Assembly (NCBI GenBank): GCA_018903185.1
Contig: JAHIQV010000467.1
Span: 1 to 5,295 of the forward strand
Direction: 5' to 3'
Source of the DNA: Gammaproteobacteria bacterium
Lineage (GTDB): Bacteria > Pseudomonadota > Gammaproteobacteria > Burkholderiales > Burkholderiaceae_C
DNA: 5,295 bases
Shown piece by piece: positions 1-5,295 of this stretch; position 1 is the stretch's first letter; each line of letters begins with the position of its first letter. The notes beneath the pieces were generated by a model, which worked only from the letters and a program-made list of their open reading frames with translations, ran no database searches and was not told the origin of the DNA. Both the position numbers and the translations under genes were made by a program.

Positions 1-450
1 CTCGCGGTCAACGACAAGTGGCTGCCCGAAGTGGATTTCACCTATTTCCTGAGCTCGAACCTGGCTGCCGAACTGATTCTCACCGTGCCCCAGAAACACA
101 CGCTGACCGCCGGCGGCGTCCCCATCGGCAGCCTGAAGCACCTGCCACCCACCTTGACGGTGCAGTACCACTTCACGGACTTCGGGGCCTTCAAGCCGTA
201 TGTGGGCGCGGGTCTGAACTACACCCGCTTCAGCTCGGTGAACCTGCCCGCTGGCGTGGACATCAAGCGCAACAGCTTCGGTCTGGCGCTGCAGGCGGGC
301 ATGGACTTTCGCCTGACGGACACGATGTACCTGAACGTCGATGTGAAGAAGGTCCAGATCGCCACCAAGGTGAGCGCGGGCGGCACCGAGATCGGCAAGC
401 TGAAGGTGGACCCGCTGTTGCTGGGTGTCGGTGTGGGCTGGAAGTTCTGA
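1..450 (+). CDS. ompW: OmpW-family outer membrane protein, C-terminal part (5' end outside window)
   Basis: The frame is open from the first base of the window to a TGA at 448-450, giving 149 visible residues; the start and signal peptide lie to the left. OmpW proteins are small eight-stranded outer-membrane beta-barrels of about 200-220 residues, so roughly the last two thirds is present. Family marks seen are the segment LPPTLTVQYHF (visible residues 48-58), the FGAFKPYVGAGLNYTRF segment (61-77), alternating polar/hydrophobic strands such as MYLNVDVKKVQI (109-120), and the terminal aromatic residue in VGVGWKF, the usual recognition signal for the BAM assembly machinery. OmpW proteins are linked to uptake or leakage of small hydrophobic molecules and to stress responses; the substrate here cannot be told. 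The GTG at 31 is an internal valine codon, not a real start. The gene converges on paaE, so it is probably not part of the phenylacetate operon. The family call is fairly sure; the symbol is by family only. Confidence 0.88.
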   Translation, partial: LAVNDKWLPEVDFTYFLSSNLAAELILTVPQKHTLTAGGVPIGSLKHLPPTLTVQYHFTDFGAFKPYVGAGLNYTRFSSVNLPAGVDIKRNSFGLALQAGMDFRLTDTMYLNVDVKKVQIATKVSAGGTEIGKLKVDPLLLGVGVGWKF

Positions 451-474
451 TCTCTGTCCGGTTCACCTGGGTCC

Positions 475-513
475 GGGCCCGGCGCGTCCATCGACCGGGC
501 TTTTTTTGCCCGG
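475..513. terminator. Rho-independent terminator between convergent ompW and paaE, possibly bidirectional
   Basis: On the plus strand GCCCGG (477-482) pairs with CCGGGC (495-500) around a 12-base loop. G475-G476 can add two wobble pairs with T501-T502, and seven T residues follow at 501-507. It starts about 25 bases after the OmpW stop, a normal position for an intrinsic terminator. The same CCGGGC can instead pair with GCCCGG at 508-513 around the T-run. Read from the minus strand, this second hairpin lies just after the paaE stop at 520 but lacks a good U-tract, so termination of the paa transcript here is less certain. Confidence 0.7.
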
Positions 514-519
514 CGAATT

Positions 520-1629
520 TCAGCGTTCGTCGTAGCTCACCACCAGCCGGTCTGTTGTCGGCCGCGCCTGGCAGCTCAGCACAAAGCCTTTGTCGGTTTC
601 CCAGGGTTCGAGCGTGAAGTTCTTGTCCATGGTGACAGCGCCTTCCACCACCTTGGCGCGGCAGGTGCAGCACACCCCACCGCGGCACGACCAGGGCAGG
701 TCAAGGCCGGCGTTGAGCGCCACGTCCAGCACGTGTTCGTCCTTGCCCATGCGCAACTGGTGCGGCTTGCCGTCGAGCACCACGGTCAGCGCCACTTCGC
801 CATCGGTGCGGACCGCCGGGTGGCCCAGCACCGCGGCCTGGCGCTGATCGGCGGGCAGGGCTTCCAGCGTCGGTGAGGTGAAACGTTCGGTGTGCACGCG
901 GTCGGGCCGCACGCCGGCTTCCAGCAGCGCCTGCTGCGTTGCTTCGATCATGGCGTCAGGACCGCAGATGAACACCTCGTCCATGCTGCCCACCGGCAGC
1001 AGCGCGGCGATGATGGCGCGCACCTTGTCGCCGTCGATGCGACCTTCGAGCAGCGGCACTTCCTGCGCCTGGCGCGAGAGCACGTGTATCAGCGTCAGGC
1101 GGCCGGGGTAGCGGTCCTTCAGGTCCTGCAAAGCTTCGTTGAACATCACGCTGGCCATGCGGCGGTTACCGAAGACCAGGGTGAATTTGCTGTCGGCCGA
1201 TTCCTCCAGCGTGCTGGCCATGATGGACAGGATGGGCGTGATGCCCGAGCCGGCCGCGAAGCCCACGCGGTGCAAGGCGCGCGGCTTGTGGATGGTGAAG
1301 CGGCCGTCGGGTGGCATCACGCGCAGCGCGTCTCCGGCCTTCAACTCGGTGGCGGCCCAGTTCGAGAACACCCCCCCTTCGACCGGCCGGATGCCCAGCG
1401 TGAGTTCGCCTTGCTGCGTGAGCAGGCTGCGCGGGCTGCTGATGGAGTAGCTGCGCCGCACATCCTGCCCGCCGATGGTGGTGCGCAAGGTGAGGAACTG
1501 GCCCGGCTCGAAGGCAAAAGTGTCGCGCAGCTCCGGCGGAATGCGCAGTGAAACCGCCACCGATCCGGCGGCCTCGGGGTGGATGCGCGAGACGGTGAGG
1601 TCGTGGAAGCGGGGGACGGCGTGGCTCAT
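520..1629 (-). CDS. paaE: PaaE, NADPH-dependent ferredoxin-type reductase of phenylacetyl-CoA 1,2-epoxidase
   Basis: 369 residues, close to the E. coli protein (about 356). PaaE passes electrons from NADPH through FAD and a 2Fe-2S cluster to the diiron centre of PaaA. Domains in order: an FAD-binding barrel (about 8-115) with the flavin motif RRSYSIS (58-64); an NAD(P)-binding domain (about 118-235) with GSGITP (127-132) and CGPDAMIE (222-229); and a C-terminal plant-type ferredoxin domain (about 280-369). The cluster ligands are C315, C320 and C323 (C-x4-C-x2-C, within SCRGGVCCTC) and C353 (in LSCQARP); C321 is an additional cysteine. The order reductase-then-ferredoxin is the class expected for PaaE. 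The ATG at 1629 lies 4 bases after the paaD stop, with no strong Shine-Dalgarno, so translation is probably coupled to paaD. It is the last gene of the operon. Standalone oxidoreductases of other oxygenases share the fold, but the paaABCD context settles the name. Confidence 0.96.
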   Translation of the reverse strand: MSHAVPRFHDLTVSRIHPEAAGSVAVSLRIPPELRDTFAFEPGQFLTLRTTIGGQDVRRSYSISSPRSLLTQQGELTLGIRPVEGGVFSNWAATELKAGDALRVMPPDGRFTIHKPRALHRVGFAAGSGITPILSIMASTLEESADSKFTLVFGNRRMASVMFNEALQDLKDRYPGRLTLIHVLSRQAQEVPLLEGRIDGDKVRAIIAALLPVGSMDEVFICGPDAMIEATQQALLEAGVRPDRVHTERFTSPTLEALPADQRQAAVLGHPAVRTDGEVALTVVLDGKPHQLRMGKDEHVLDVALNAGLDLPWSCRGGVCCTCRAKVVEGAVTMDKNFTLEPWETDKGFVLSCQARPTTDRLVVSYDER

Positions 1630-1633
1630 GGTG

Positions 1634-2158
1634 TCAGTACGGCTTGAAGTAGTCGAAGGGTTCCAGGCAGTCCAGGCAGCGGTACAAGGCTTTGCACGCG
1701 GTGGAGCCGAACGGCGAGGTTTCTGTGGTGTTGTGCGAGCCGCACTGGGGGCAGGGCACCGCGGTGTGCCGGACCGCGTGCCGGCTGAACTTCACCACGC
1801 CGGCGGGGGTGTCGGCATGGCTGCTGCATTGCGGCGGCGCGATGCCGTAGGCGCGCAGCTTCTCGCGCGCGGCCTTGCTCATCCAGTCGGTCGTCCAGGC
1901 CGGCGAGAGCTGCGTGATGACGCGACCGGGCAGCCCGGCGGCGCTCAGGGCCGCGTGGATGTCGTCCTCGATCTGGCCCATGGCCGGGCAGCCGCTGTAG
2001 GTGGGCGTGATGACCACTTCCGGCACGCCGTCGGCCCCCTCGCGCACGTCGCGCAGGATGCCCAGCTCGCGCAGGCTGATGACCGGAATCTCCGGGTCGG
2101 CCAGGTGCGCCAGCGCCTCGGTGATGGCCTGCAGCGAAGCGTGGGTGACCACATCCAT
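1634..2158 (-). CDS. paaD: PaaD, DUF59/MIP18-like accessory protein of phenylacetyl-CoA epoxidase
   Basis: About 174 residues from the ATG at 2158. PaaD is needed for phenylacetate use but is not a stable subunit of the epoxidase; by similarity to SufT/MIP18 proteins it is thought to help iron-sulfur or diiron centre assembly. The N-terminal half is the DUF59 domain, with DPEIPV, the YSGCPA cysteine motif and the downstream WTTDWMS segment. The C-terminal part carries CPQC, then a CK, then CLDC, a zinc-ribbon-like set of cysteines typical of PaaD, and ends in PFDYFKPY. Start choice: a GTG at 2167 would overlap the paaC stop by 4 bases (GTGA) and add three residues but lacks a ribosome site. 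The ATG at 2158 is preceded by GGTGA at a spacing of 5, so I prefer it, with coupling to paaC termination. The function is assigned from family and operon position; the exact biochemical role remains open in the field. Confidence 0.94.
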   Translation of the reverse strand: MDVVTHASLQAITEALAHLADPEIPVISLRELGILRDVREGADGVPEVVITPTYSGCPAMGQIEDDIHAALSAAGLPGRVITQLSPAWTTDWMSKAAREKLRAYGIAPPQCSSHADTPAGVVKFSRHAVRHTAVPCPQCGSHNTTETSPFGSTACKALYRCLDCLEPFDYFKPY

Positions 2159-2163
2159 GGTGT

Positions 2164-3096
2164 TCACCAGACCGCGGTCGGGTGCGCCCGCGCCAGGCTC
2201 TGCATCTCGGCCAGCAGGAAGCCCAGGTGCTCCGAGTGCACGCCCACATGGCCTTGGGCCACATAGCCCGCGTGCGGCTGGTCACGGCGCGTGAGCGTGG
2301 CTTCGGCCAGGGTGTCGTTCACCAGTGCGTTCCAGTGCTCGCGCAGCGTTCGCACGTCCACGCCACTGCCGTCGGCTGCGGCGGCCTGTTCGGCGGGGGA
2401 CGGCTGCCAGAAGGCTTCGCAATACGGCAGCAGGTGATCCAGCGCGGCCTGCGCGCGGCGTTTCGATTCGTCGGTGCCGTCGCCCAAACGCACCAGCCAG
2501 TCGCCCGCGTGGCGCAGGTGGTAGCTCACCTCCTTGAGCGACTTGGCGGCGATGGCGGCGAGCTGCGGGTCTTTTGATGCCTGCAACCGGTCCCACACCA
2601 GCACCATGAGCGCGCTGACGAGGAAGTTGCGCGCGATGGTCACGGCGTAGTCGCGCTCGCTCACCGCATAGCCCACCAGCGGGCCGTGGTGCGGCAGCTC
2701 CATCAGCGTGTGGCAACGGAACTCGGCGGTGTCGCGGAAGTAGGCCAGCGTGTCTTCGGCGATCTGGCCGTTCTGGCGCGCGCCCTGCAGGTGCGCGAAG
2801 CGCTGTGCCTCGGCCGGGTTGGCGTTGATGAGGCTGGCCGCGTGCTGGTAGAGCAGCCGCGCCTGGCCGATCAGGTCCAGGCTGTTGTTGGCAAGCGCCA
2901 GGTCTTCTTCGAGGACGGGGCCGTGGCCGCACCATTCGGCGTTGCGCTGGCCCAGCACCAGGGCGTTGTCGGCCAGGTGCAATACATAGTCCACTGGAGC
3001 CCCCACGCTCCCCGCTTCGCGTGGTTCGCTGCCCCCCGTGGGGGCGCTCGCTTGCTTGGGGCGGCCCTGCGCGGCGCTCGGTTCGGTTGCCGCCAT
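2164..3096 (-). CDS. paaC: PaaC, structural ferritin-like subunit of phenylacetyl-CoA 1,2-epoxidase, with unusual N-terminal extension
   Basis: 310 residues from the ATG at 3096, against about 250 for the E. coli protein. PaaC pairs with PaaA in the epoxidase core; it has the ferritin-like helical fold but lacks a working diiron site. Conserved family sequence begins near residue 35: YVLHLADNALVLGQ (37-50), EWCGHGP (54-60), LEEDLALANNSLDLIGQAR (62-80), KEVSYHLRHAGDWLVRLGDGT (188-208, centre of the second helical bundle) and GHVGVHSEHLGFLL (282-295). The first 34 residues are rich in Ala, Gly, Pro and Ser and are mostly encoded by a palindromic repeat (about 2997-3080). The ATG shares one base with the paaB stop (TGATG), the coupling expected in this operon, so it is likely the ancestral start. 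A second possibility is GTG at 2994 (residue 35), preceded by a G-run, which would give a 276-residue protein of near-normal length. The last bases overlap or abut paaD. Identity is sure; the true N-terminus is not. Confidence 0.93.
   Translation of the reverse strand: MAATEPSAAQGRPKQASAPTGGSEPREAGSVGAPVDYVLHLADNALVLGQRNAEWCGHGPVLEEDLALANNSLDLIGQARLLYQHAASLINANPAEAQRFAHLQGARQNGQIAEDTLAYFRDTAEFRCHTLMELPHHGPLVGYAVSERDYAVTIARNFLVSALMVLVWDRLQASKDPQLAAIAAKSLKEVSYHLRHAGDWLVRLGDGTDESKRRAQAALDHLLPYCEAFWQPSPAEQAAAADGSGVDVRTLREHWNALVNDTLAEATLTRRDQPHAGYVAQGHVGVHSEHLGFLLAEMQSLARAHPTAVW
2997..3080. repeat. GC-rich palindromic short repeat inserted in the 5' end of paaC
   Basis: A 9-bp inverted repeat, GCCCCCACG (2999-3007) and CGTGGGGGC (3037-3045), encloses a 29-base GC-rich loop and is followed by a G/C-rich tail (GCTCGCTTGCTTGGGGCGGC, 3046-3065). 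From memory this pattern, with CCCCCACGCT, TTCGCTGCCCCCC and TTGGGGCGGCC blocks, matches a short interspersed element common between genes in Comamonadaceae. Here it lies inside the paaC reading frame and contains no stop in that frame. Outer limits are estimated, because only one copy is in the window. The palindrome is seen directly; membership of a dispersed family is recollection and needs a genome search. Confidence 0.65.
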
Positions 3097-3404
3097 CACA
3101 TGTGCCCCACTTTTTCGGGGATTTCGTAAAAGGTCGGGTGGCGGTAGATCTTGTCGGCCGCCGGGTCGAAGAAGCTGTCCTTGCTGTCGGGCTCGCTGGC
3201 GGTGATGGCGTTGGACGGCAGCACCCAGATGCTCACGCCTTCCTGGCGGCGGGTGTAGACGTCGCGCGCCATCTGCAGCGCGTGCTGTGCGTCGCTGGCG
3301 TGCAGGCTGCCGCAGTGTTTGTGTTCCAGGCCCTGCTTGCTGCGGACGAACACTTCCCAGAGCGGCCATTCTTTCAGTGCGGGTGTCGATGCGGGCGCGT
3401 TCAT
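3096..3404 (-). CDS. paaB: PaaB, small subunit of phenylacetyl-CoA 1,2-epoxidase
   Basis: 102 residues, near the family's usual 95. PaaB is a small non-catalytic subunit that bridges PaaAC heterodimers into the larger assembly and is required for activity. Family marks: [24 protein letters not shown] (13-36), the helix [16 protein letters not shown] (38-53), [12 protein letters not shown] (56-67), and the C-terminal [19 protein letters not shown] (84-102), which is near-invariant in PaaB. The ATG at 3404 overlaps the paaA stop by 4 bases (ATGA). It is preceded by a full AAGGAGG Shine-Dalgarno (3409-3415, spacing 4) inside the last paaA codons, the best ribosome site in the operon. The stop shares one base with the paaC ATG. 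The ATG overlap and ribosome site leave little doubt about the start. Confidence 0.96.
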   Translation of the reverse strand: MNAPASTPALKEWPLWEVFVRSKQGLEHKHCGSLHASDAQHALQMARDVYTRRQEGVSIWVLPSNAITASEPDSKDSFFDPAADKIYRHPTFYEIPEKVGHM

Positions 3405-4423
3405 GCGGCCTCCTTCAGGTTGCGGGCTTGCTGTCTGGCGGCGTGGGCCATGGCGGCTTCGCGCACCCAGGCGCCTTGCTCGTGGGCTTTCACGCGGGTG
3501 GCCAGGCGTTCCTTGTTGCAGGGGCCGTTGCCGTTGACCACGGCCCAGAATTCGTCCCAGTCGATCTGTCCATAGTCCCAGTGGCCGCGCGCTTCGTTCC
3601 ACTTCAGGCCGGGGTCGGGCAGGGTGACGCCCAGCACCTCGGCCTGCGGCACGGTAGCGTCCACGAACTTCTGGCGCAGGTCGTCGTTGCTGATGCGCTT
3701 GATGCCCCAGCGCATGCCCTGCACGCTGTTCGGGCTGTCGGCGTCGGGCGGGCCGAACATGGCGAGGCACTTCCACCAGTAGCGGTTGACGGCGTCCTGC
3801 ACCATGGCCTTCTGCTCGGCCGTGCCCTGCATCATCACCAGCAGGGCCTCGTAGCCCTGGCGCTGGTGGAAGCTCTCTTCCTTGCAGACGCGGATCATGG
3901 CGCGGGCGTAAGGGCCGTAGCTGCAGCGGCACAGCGGGATCTGGTTCATGATCGCCGCGCCATCCACCAGCCAGCCGATCACGCCCACGTCGGCCCAGTT
4001 CAGCGTCGGGTAGTTGAAGATGGAGCTGTATTTGGCCTTGCCGCTGTGCAGGCCGTCCAGCATCTGGTCGCGGCTGGTGCCGAGGGTCTCGGCGGCGCTG
4101 TAGAGGTACAGGCCGTGGCCGCCTTCGTCCTGCACCTTGGCGATCAGGATGGCCTTGCGTTTCAGGCTGGGCGCGCGGCTGATCCAGTTGCCTTCGGGCA
4201 GCATGCCCACGATCTCGCTGTGGGCGTGCTGGCTGATCTGGCGCACGAGGGTCTTGCGGTAGCCGTCGGGCATCCAGTCGCGCGGCTCGACCTTGCCGTC
4301 GGCGTCGATCACGGCATCGAAATGGGTTTGCAATGCGGCGTCTTCGGCGCTGGCCGGTGCCGCCACGGCCTTCAGGCCGGGCTTGGCCTCGCCGTCGGCG
4401 ACCGAAAAAGATTGGGTGTACAT
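3401..4423 (-). CDS. paaA: PaaA, catalytic diiron subunit of phenylacetyl-CoA 1,2-epoxidase
   Basis: 340 residues, about 30 longer than E. coli PaaA (309). The enzyme uses O2 and electrons from PaaE to convert phenylacetyl-CoA to ring-1,2-epoxyphenylacetyl-CoA, the committing step of aerobic phenylacetate breakdown in the cytoplasm. The two-helix-pair carboxylate-bridged diiron site is complete: E70 (HSEIVG), E100 and H103 (QDEGGH), D154 (WLVDGAAIM), E183 and H186 (KEESFH). Their spacing equals the E. coli ligand set shifted by 28 residues. Other family segments are [11 protein letters not shown] (49-59), [20 protein letters not shown] (74-93) and [20 protein letters not shown] (270-289). The extra length is an Ala-rich, probably flexible N-terminus before residue 35. 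The ATG at 4423 follows AGGAGA (4429-4434, spacing 5), which supports this start. A weak hairpin (ACCC/GGGT, 4436-4450) sits just upstream of that site. paaA is the first gene of the operon, expressed from the promoter and operator to its right. Confidence 0.98.
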   Translation of the reverse strand: MYTQSFSVADGEAKPGLKAVAAPASAEDAALQTHFDAVIDADGKVEPRDWMPDGYRKTLVRQISQHAHSEIVGMLPEGNWISRAPSLKRKAILIAKVQDEGGHGLYLYSAAETLGTSRDQMLDGLHSGKAKYSSIFNYPTLNWADVGVIGWLVDGAAIMNQIPLCRCSYGPYARAMIRVCKEESFHQRQGYEALLVMMQGTAEQKAMVQDAVNRYWWKCLAMFGPPDADSPNSVQGMRWGIKRISNDDLRQKFVDATVPQAEVLGVTLPDPGLKWNEARGHWDYGQIDWDEFWAVVNGNGPCNKERLATRVKAHEQGAWVREAAMAHAARQQARNLKEAA

Positions 4424-4428
4424 GCGCG

Positions 4429-4434
4429 TCTCCT
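4429..4434 (-). promoter_or_regulatory. Shine-Dalgarno of paaA
   Basis: On the minus strand AGGAGA ends 5 bases before the ATG at 4423. It is the only good ribosome site in the leader, so it fixes the start of paaA and the 28-residue N-terminal extension relative to E. coli PaaA. Confidence 0.75.
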
Positions 4435-4471
4435 GACCCCGAAACCGGGTGTCGAGTGGGGGTGAGACGGC

Positions 4472-4500
4472 AGTATATGCAATTAACCGACCGATCGGTT
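4472..4500 (-). promoter_or_regulatory. Candidate paa operon promoter
   Basis: Reading leftward, TATACT (4477-4472) differs from the sigma-70 -10 consensus at one base. A 17-base spacer places the -35 hexamer at 4500-4495 (AACCGA), a poor match that lies inside the palindrome. Transcription would start near 4465, leaving a leader of about 40 bases before the paaA ATG. The weak -35 and its burial in the operator fit a promoter controlled mainly by repressor release. The -10 is convincing; the -35 is set by spacing only. Confidence 0.6.
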
Positions 4501-4510
4501 GGTTAATTGC
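4479..4510. promoter_or_regulatory. 32-bp palindromic operator, probable TetR-family (PaaR-type) repressor site
   Basis: The sequence reads GCAATTAACC, then GACCGATCGGTT, then GGTTAATTGC. It is a perfect inverted repeat centred between 4494 and 4495 apart from one mismatched pair (G4489 against T4500). The core ACCGACCGATCGGT is typical of TetR-family operators. In Burkholderia and relatives the repressor PaaR controls paa genes through palindromes of this kind, releasing DNA when phenylacetyl-CoA is present; that is established for relatives and inferred here. The site covers the -35 and spacer of the paaA promoter, so binding should block RNA polymerase. No regulator gene is present in the window. 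The site also lies 87 bases before the divergent CAP gene. Confidence 0.85.
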
Positions 4511-4583
4511 CCGGTGTGGACTCAGGGTTTATCCGGGGAGGGACTTTGCGCGAGGGGCAGGGTGCACAAGGCGTACCTTTCCG

Positions 4584-4589
4584 TACAGT
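4584..4589 (+). promoter_or_regulatory. Possible -10 box for the CAP-domain gene, implying a nearly leaderless transcript
   Basis: TACAGT matches the -10 consensus at four of six positions and ends 7 bases before the ATG at 4597. Transcription would then begin at or next to the start codon. No clear -35 is found at 16-18 bases upstream. The absence of a good Shine-Dalgarno before 4597 (only CGGA) fits this reading. The evidence is weak. Confidence 0.25.
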
Positions 4590-4596
4590 CGGATCC

Positions 4597-5223
4597 ATGT
4601 CCCCCACTGACAGGCTTTTCCCTTTTTGCGCCGGCTCCTGGTCGCAACGCTGCGCCAGGTTCACGGTCGCGTTGCTGGCGGGGCTGACGGCGGGTGTGGG
4701 TCACAGCGGCCCGGCGGTGGTCAGCGGGACAGCGGCCCAGTGGGTGTTTGTCGCGGACCGTGCTTCCGAAGGGGTGCCTCTGGATGCCAGCACCGCTTGC
4801 GGGCTGCCGCGCTTTCAGACAACGCTGGTTCAGCGCCTCAACGCCGCGCGGGCCGTGGCCCGTTCCTGCGGGAACACGGTCATGCCGGCTGCTGGCCCGC
4901 TGGCGTGGAATCAACGCCTGTTTGCAGCCGCGGCCCACCATGCCCGTGACATGGCCACCTGGAACTATTTCTCCCACACCAGCCGGGACGGCCGTTCCCT
5001 GGCCCAGCGGGTCGCGGCCGAGGGCTACCTCTGGACATCGGTGGGCGAGAACCTGGCGGGCGGGCAAGCCACGGTGGACGGCGTCATCGCCGGCTGGCTC
5101 TCCAGCCCCGGGCATTGCAGCAACCTCATGAGCCGCCAGTTCGAGGCGGTGGGCGTGAGCTGTGTGCGGCAAGCGCGCAGCCGGTTTGGCCACTACTGGG
5201 TCATGGTGCTGGCCCGGCCCTGA
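4597..5223 (+). CDS. Secreted CAP-domain (SCP/PR1, YkwD-like) protein
   Basis: 208 residues from the ATG at 4597. The N-terminus is basic and then hydrophobic (FTVALLAGLTAGVG, about 22-35), a likely signal peptide for export to the periplasm or outside. The CAP domain spans about 74-206. Family marks are LVQRLNAAR (77-85), LAWNQRLFAAAAHHARDMA (102-120), NYFSHTSRDGRSLAQRV (123-139), GENLAGG (150-156), WLSSPGHCSNLMS (167-179) and the closing HYWVMVLAR (199-207). The cavity residues usual in the family are present: H127, E151, H173 and H199. Cysteine pairs C68/C91 and C174/C189 could form disulfides. Bacterial CAP proteins have been linked to lipid binding, envelope functions or proteolysis, but the role is mostly unknown and nothing here fixes it. 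The frame extends upstream to a TTG at 4507 inside the operator; I prefer 4597 because the signal peptide begins there. It is divergent from paaA and has no obvious link to phenylacetate catabolism. Confidence 0.88.
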   Translation: MSPTDRLFPFCAGSWSQRCARFTVALLAGLTAGVGHSGPAVVSGTAAQWVFVADRASEGVPLDASTACGLPRFQTTLVQRLNAARAVARSCGNTVMPAAGPLAWNQRLFAAAAHHARDMATWNYFSHTSRDGRSLAQRVAAEGYLWTSVGENLAGGQATVDGVIAGWLSSPGHCSNLMSRQFEAVGVSCVRQARSRFGHYWVMVLARP

Positions 5224-5245
5224 AACCCGGTGCCAGGGCCTTGGC

Positions 5246-5272
5246 GCCGCAGTGCGGCGGCTTCAGCCGCCG
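5246..5272. other. GC-rich overlapping hairpins downstream of the CAP gene
   Basis: CGGCGGC (5255-5261) and GCCGCCG (5266-5272) form a 7-bp stem with a four-base loop. An overlapping alternative is GCCGC (5246-5250) with GCGGC (5254-5258). They lie 23-49 bases after the CAP stop, where a terminator would be expected, but no T-run follows on either strand. They may stabilise or end transcripts, or may simply reflect high GC. Confidence 0.35.
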
Positions 5273-5295
5273 GTGTCGAGGGTCTGGCCTTTGCC
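5263..5295 (-). CDS. Possible C-terminal end of a convergent gene (10 residues only)
   Basis: Reading leftward from the right edge, one frame gives GKGQTLDTGG followed by TGA (5265-5263), with nine of ten third positions G or C. The GQTLD-x-GG pattern resembles the tail of some short-chain dehydrogenases. Ten residues are far too few to identify a gene, and two other frames are also open here. Confidence 0.2.
   Translation of the reverse strand, partial: GKGQTLDTGG

Noticed and set aside
18..617. Plus-strand frame of 199 codons overlapping the OmpW gene
   Set aside because: It is a frame-shifted shadow of the OmpW coding region that runs through the terminator into the paaE 3' end; its Arg/Pro/Gly-rich product has no family features.
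1475..2266. Plus-strand open frame of 263 codons opposite paaD and the paaE start
   Set aside because: Antisense shadow of well-supported genes; its composition is typical of high-GC reverse frames and it has no ribosome site or family motif.
2999..3045. Reading the palindrome in paaC as an intrinsic terminator or CRISPR repeat
   Set aside because: There is no T-run after the stem on either strand and only one copy in the window, without spacers.
3097..3369. Upstream extension of the paaC frame to 3369 (401 codons)
   Set aside because: The added part is the paaB gene read in another frame, rich in Arg, Gln and Pro; the ATG at 3096 with TGATG coupling is the sensible upstream limit.
3287..4465. 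Long plus-strand open frame of 392 codons opposite paaA and paaB
   Set aside because: It lies wholly antisense to paaA/paaB, whose diiron ligands and family motifs are intact. Its product is dominated by Ala, Val, Gly, His and Leu, as expected when a GC-rich gene is read on the wrong strand, and it has no recognisable domain.
4507..4596. Extension of the CAP gene to a TTG at 4507
   Set aside because: It would begin inside the operator and put 30 unremarkable residues before a signal peptide, which normally must be at the N-terminus.
1..5295. tRNA, rRNA, insertion sequence, CRISPR array or defence system
   Set aside because: No cloverleaf, rRNA-like segment, transposase motif or repeat-spacer array was found by eye; almost all of the window is accounted for by the listed genes.

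Overview
The window is GC-rich, with strong G/C preference at third codon positions. It looks like a Burkholderiales (Betaproteobacteria) chromosome, probably Comamonadaceae. The support is the protein sequences of the paa genes, the TetR-type operator in front of paaA, and a GC-rich palindromic short repeat of a type I know from Comamonadaceae genomes. The genus cannot be fixed from the sequence alone.

Layout, left to right. Positions 1-450 (+) hold the C-terminal part of an OmpW-family outer-membrane beta-barrel protein whose start lies outside the window. A hairpin plus T-run at about 475-513 separates it from the next unit, which converges on it. Positions 520-4423 (-) hold a complete, tightly packed phenylacetyl-CoA epoxidase operon, transcribed right to left as paaA-paaB-paaC-paaD-paaE. 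Junctions overlap by 1-4 bp or are separated by 4-5 bp. Upstream of paaA (4424-4510) are a good Shine-Dalgarno, a near-consensus -10 box and a 32-bp near-perfect palindrome, the likely operator of a TetR-family repressor of the PaaR type. Positions 4597-5223 (+) hold a divergent gene for a small exported CAP/SCP-PR1 domain (YkwD-like) protein. The last 70 bases contain GC-rich inverted repeats and possibly the extreme 3' end of a convergent gene.

How the genes work together. PaaA (catalytic diiron subunit), PaaC (structural ferritin-like subunit), PaaB (small bridging subunit) and PaaE (FAD/2Fe-2S NADPH reductase) form the multicomponent oxygenase that converts phenylacetyl-CoA to its ring-1,2-epoxide. 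PaaD is the DUF59/MIP18-like accessory protein thought to help metal-cluster maturation. The remaining pathway genes (paaG, paaZ, paaJ, paaF, paaH, paaK) and the regulator gene are not in this window.

The most unusual feature is that the repeat at about 2997-3080 lies inside the 5' end of paaC in an open frame. It gives the annotated protein roughly 30 extra low-complexity residues before the conserved start of the family. Otherwise the region is a recognisable catabolic operon with ordinary neighbours, and I see no convincing evidence of a new system.
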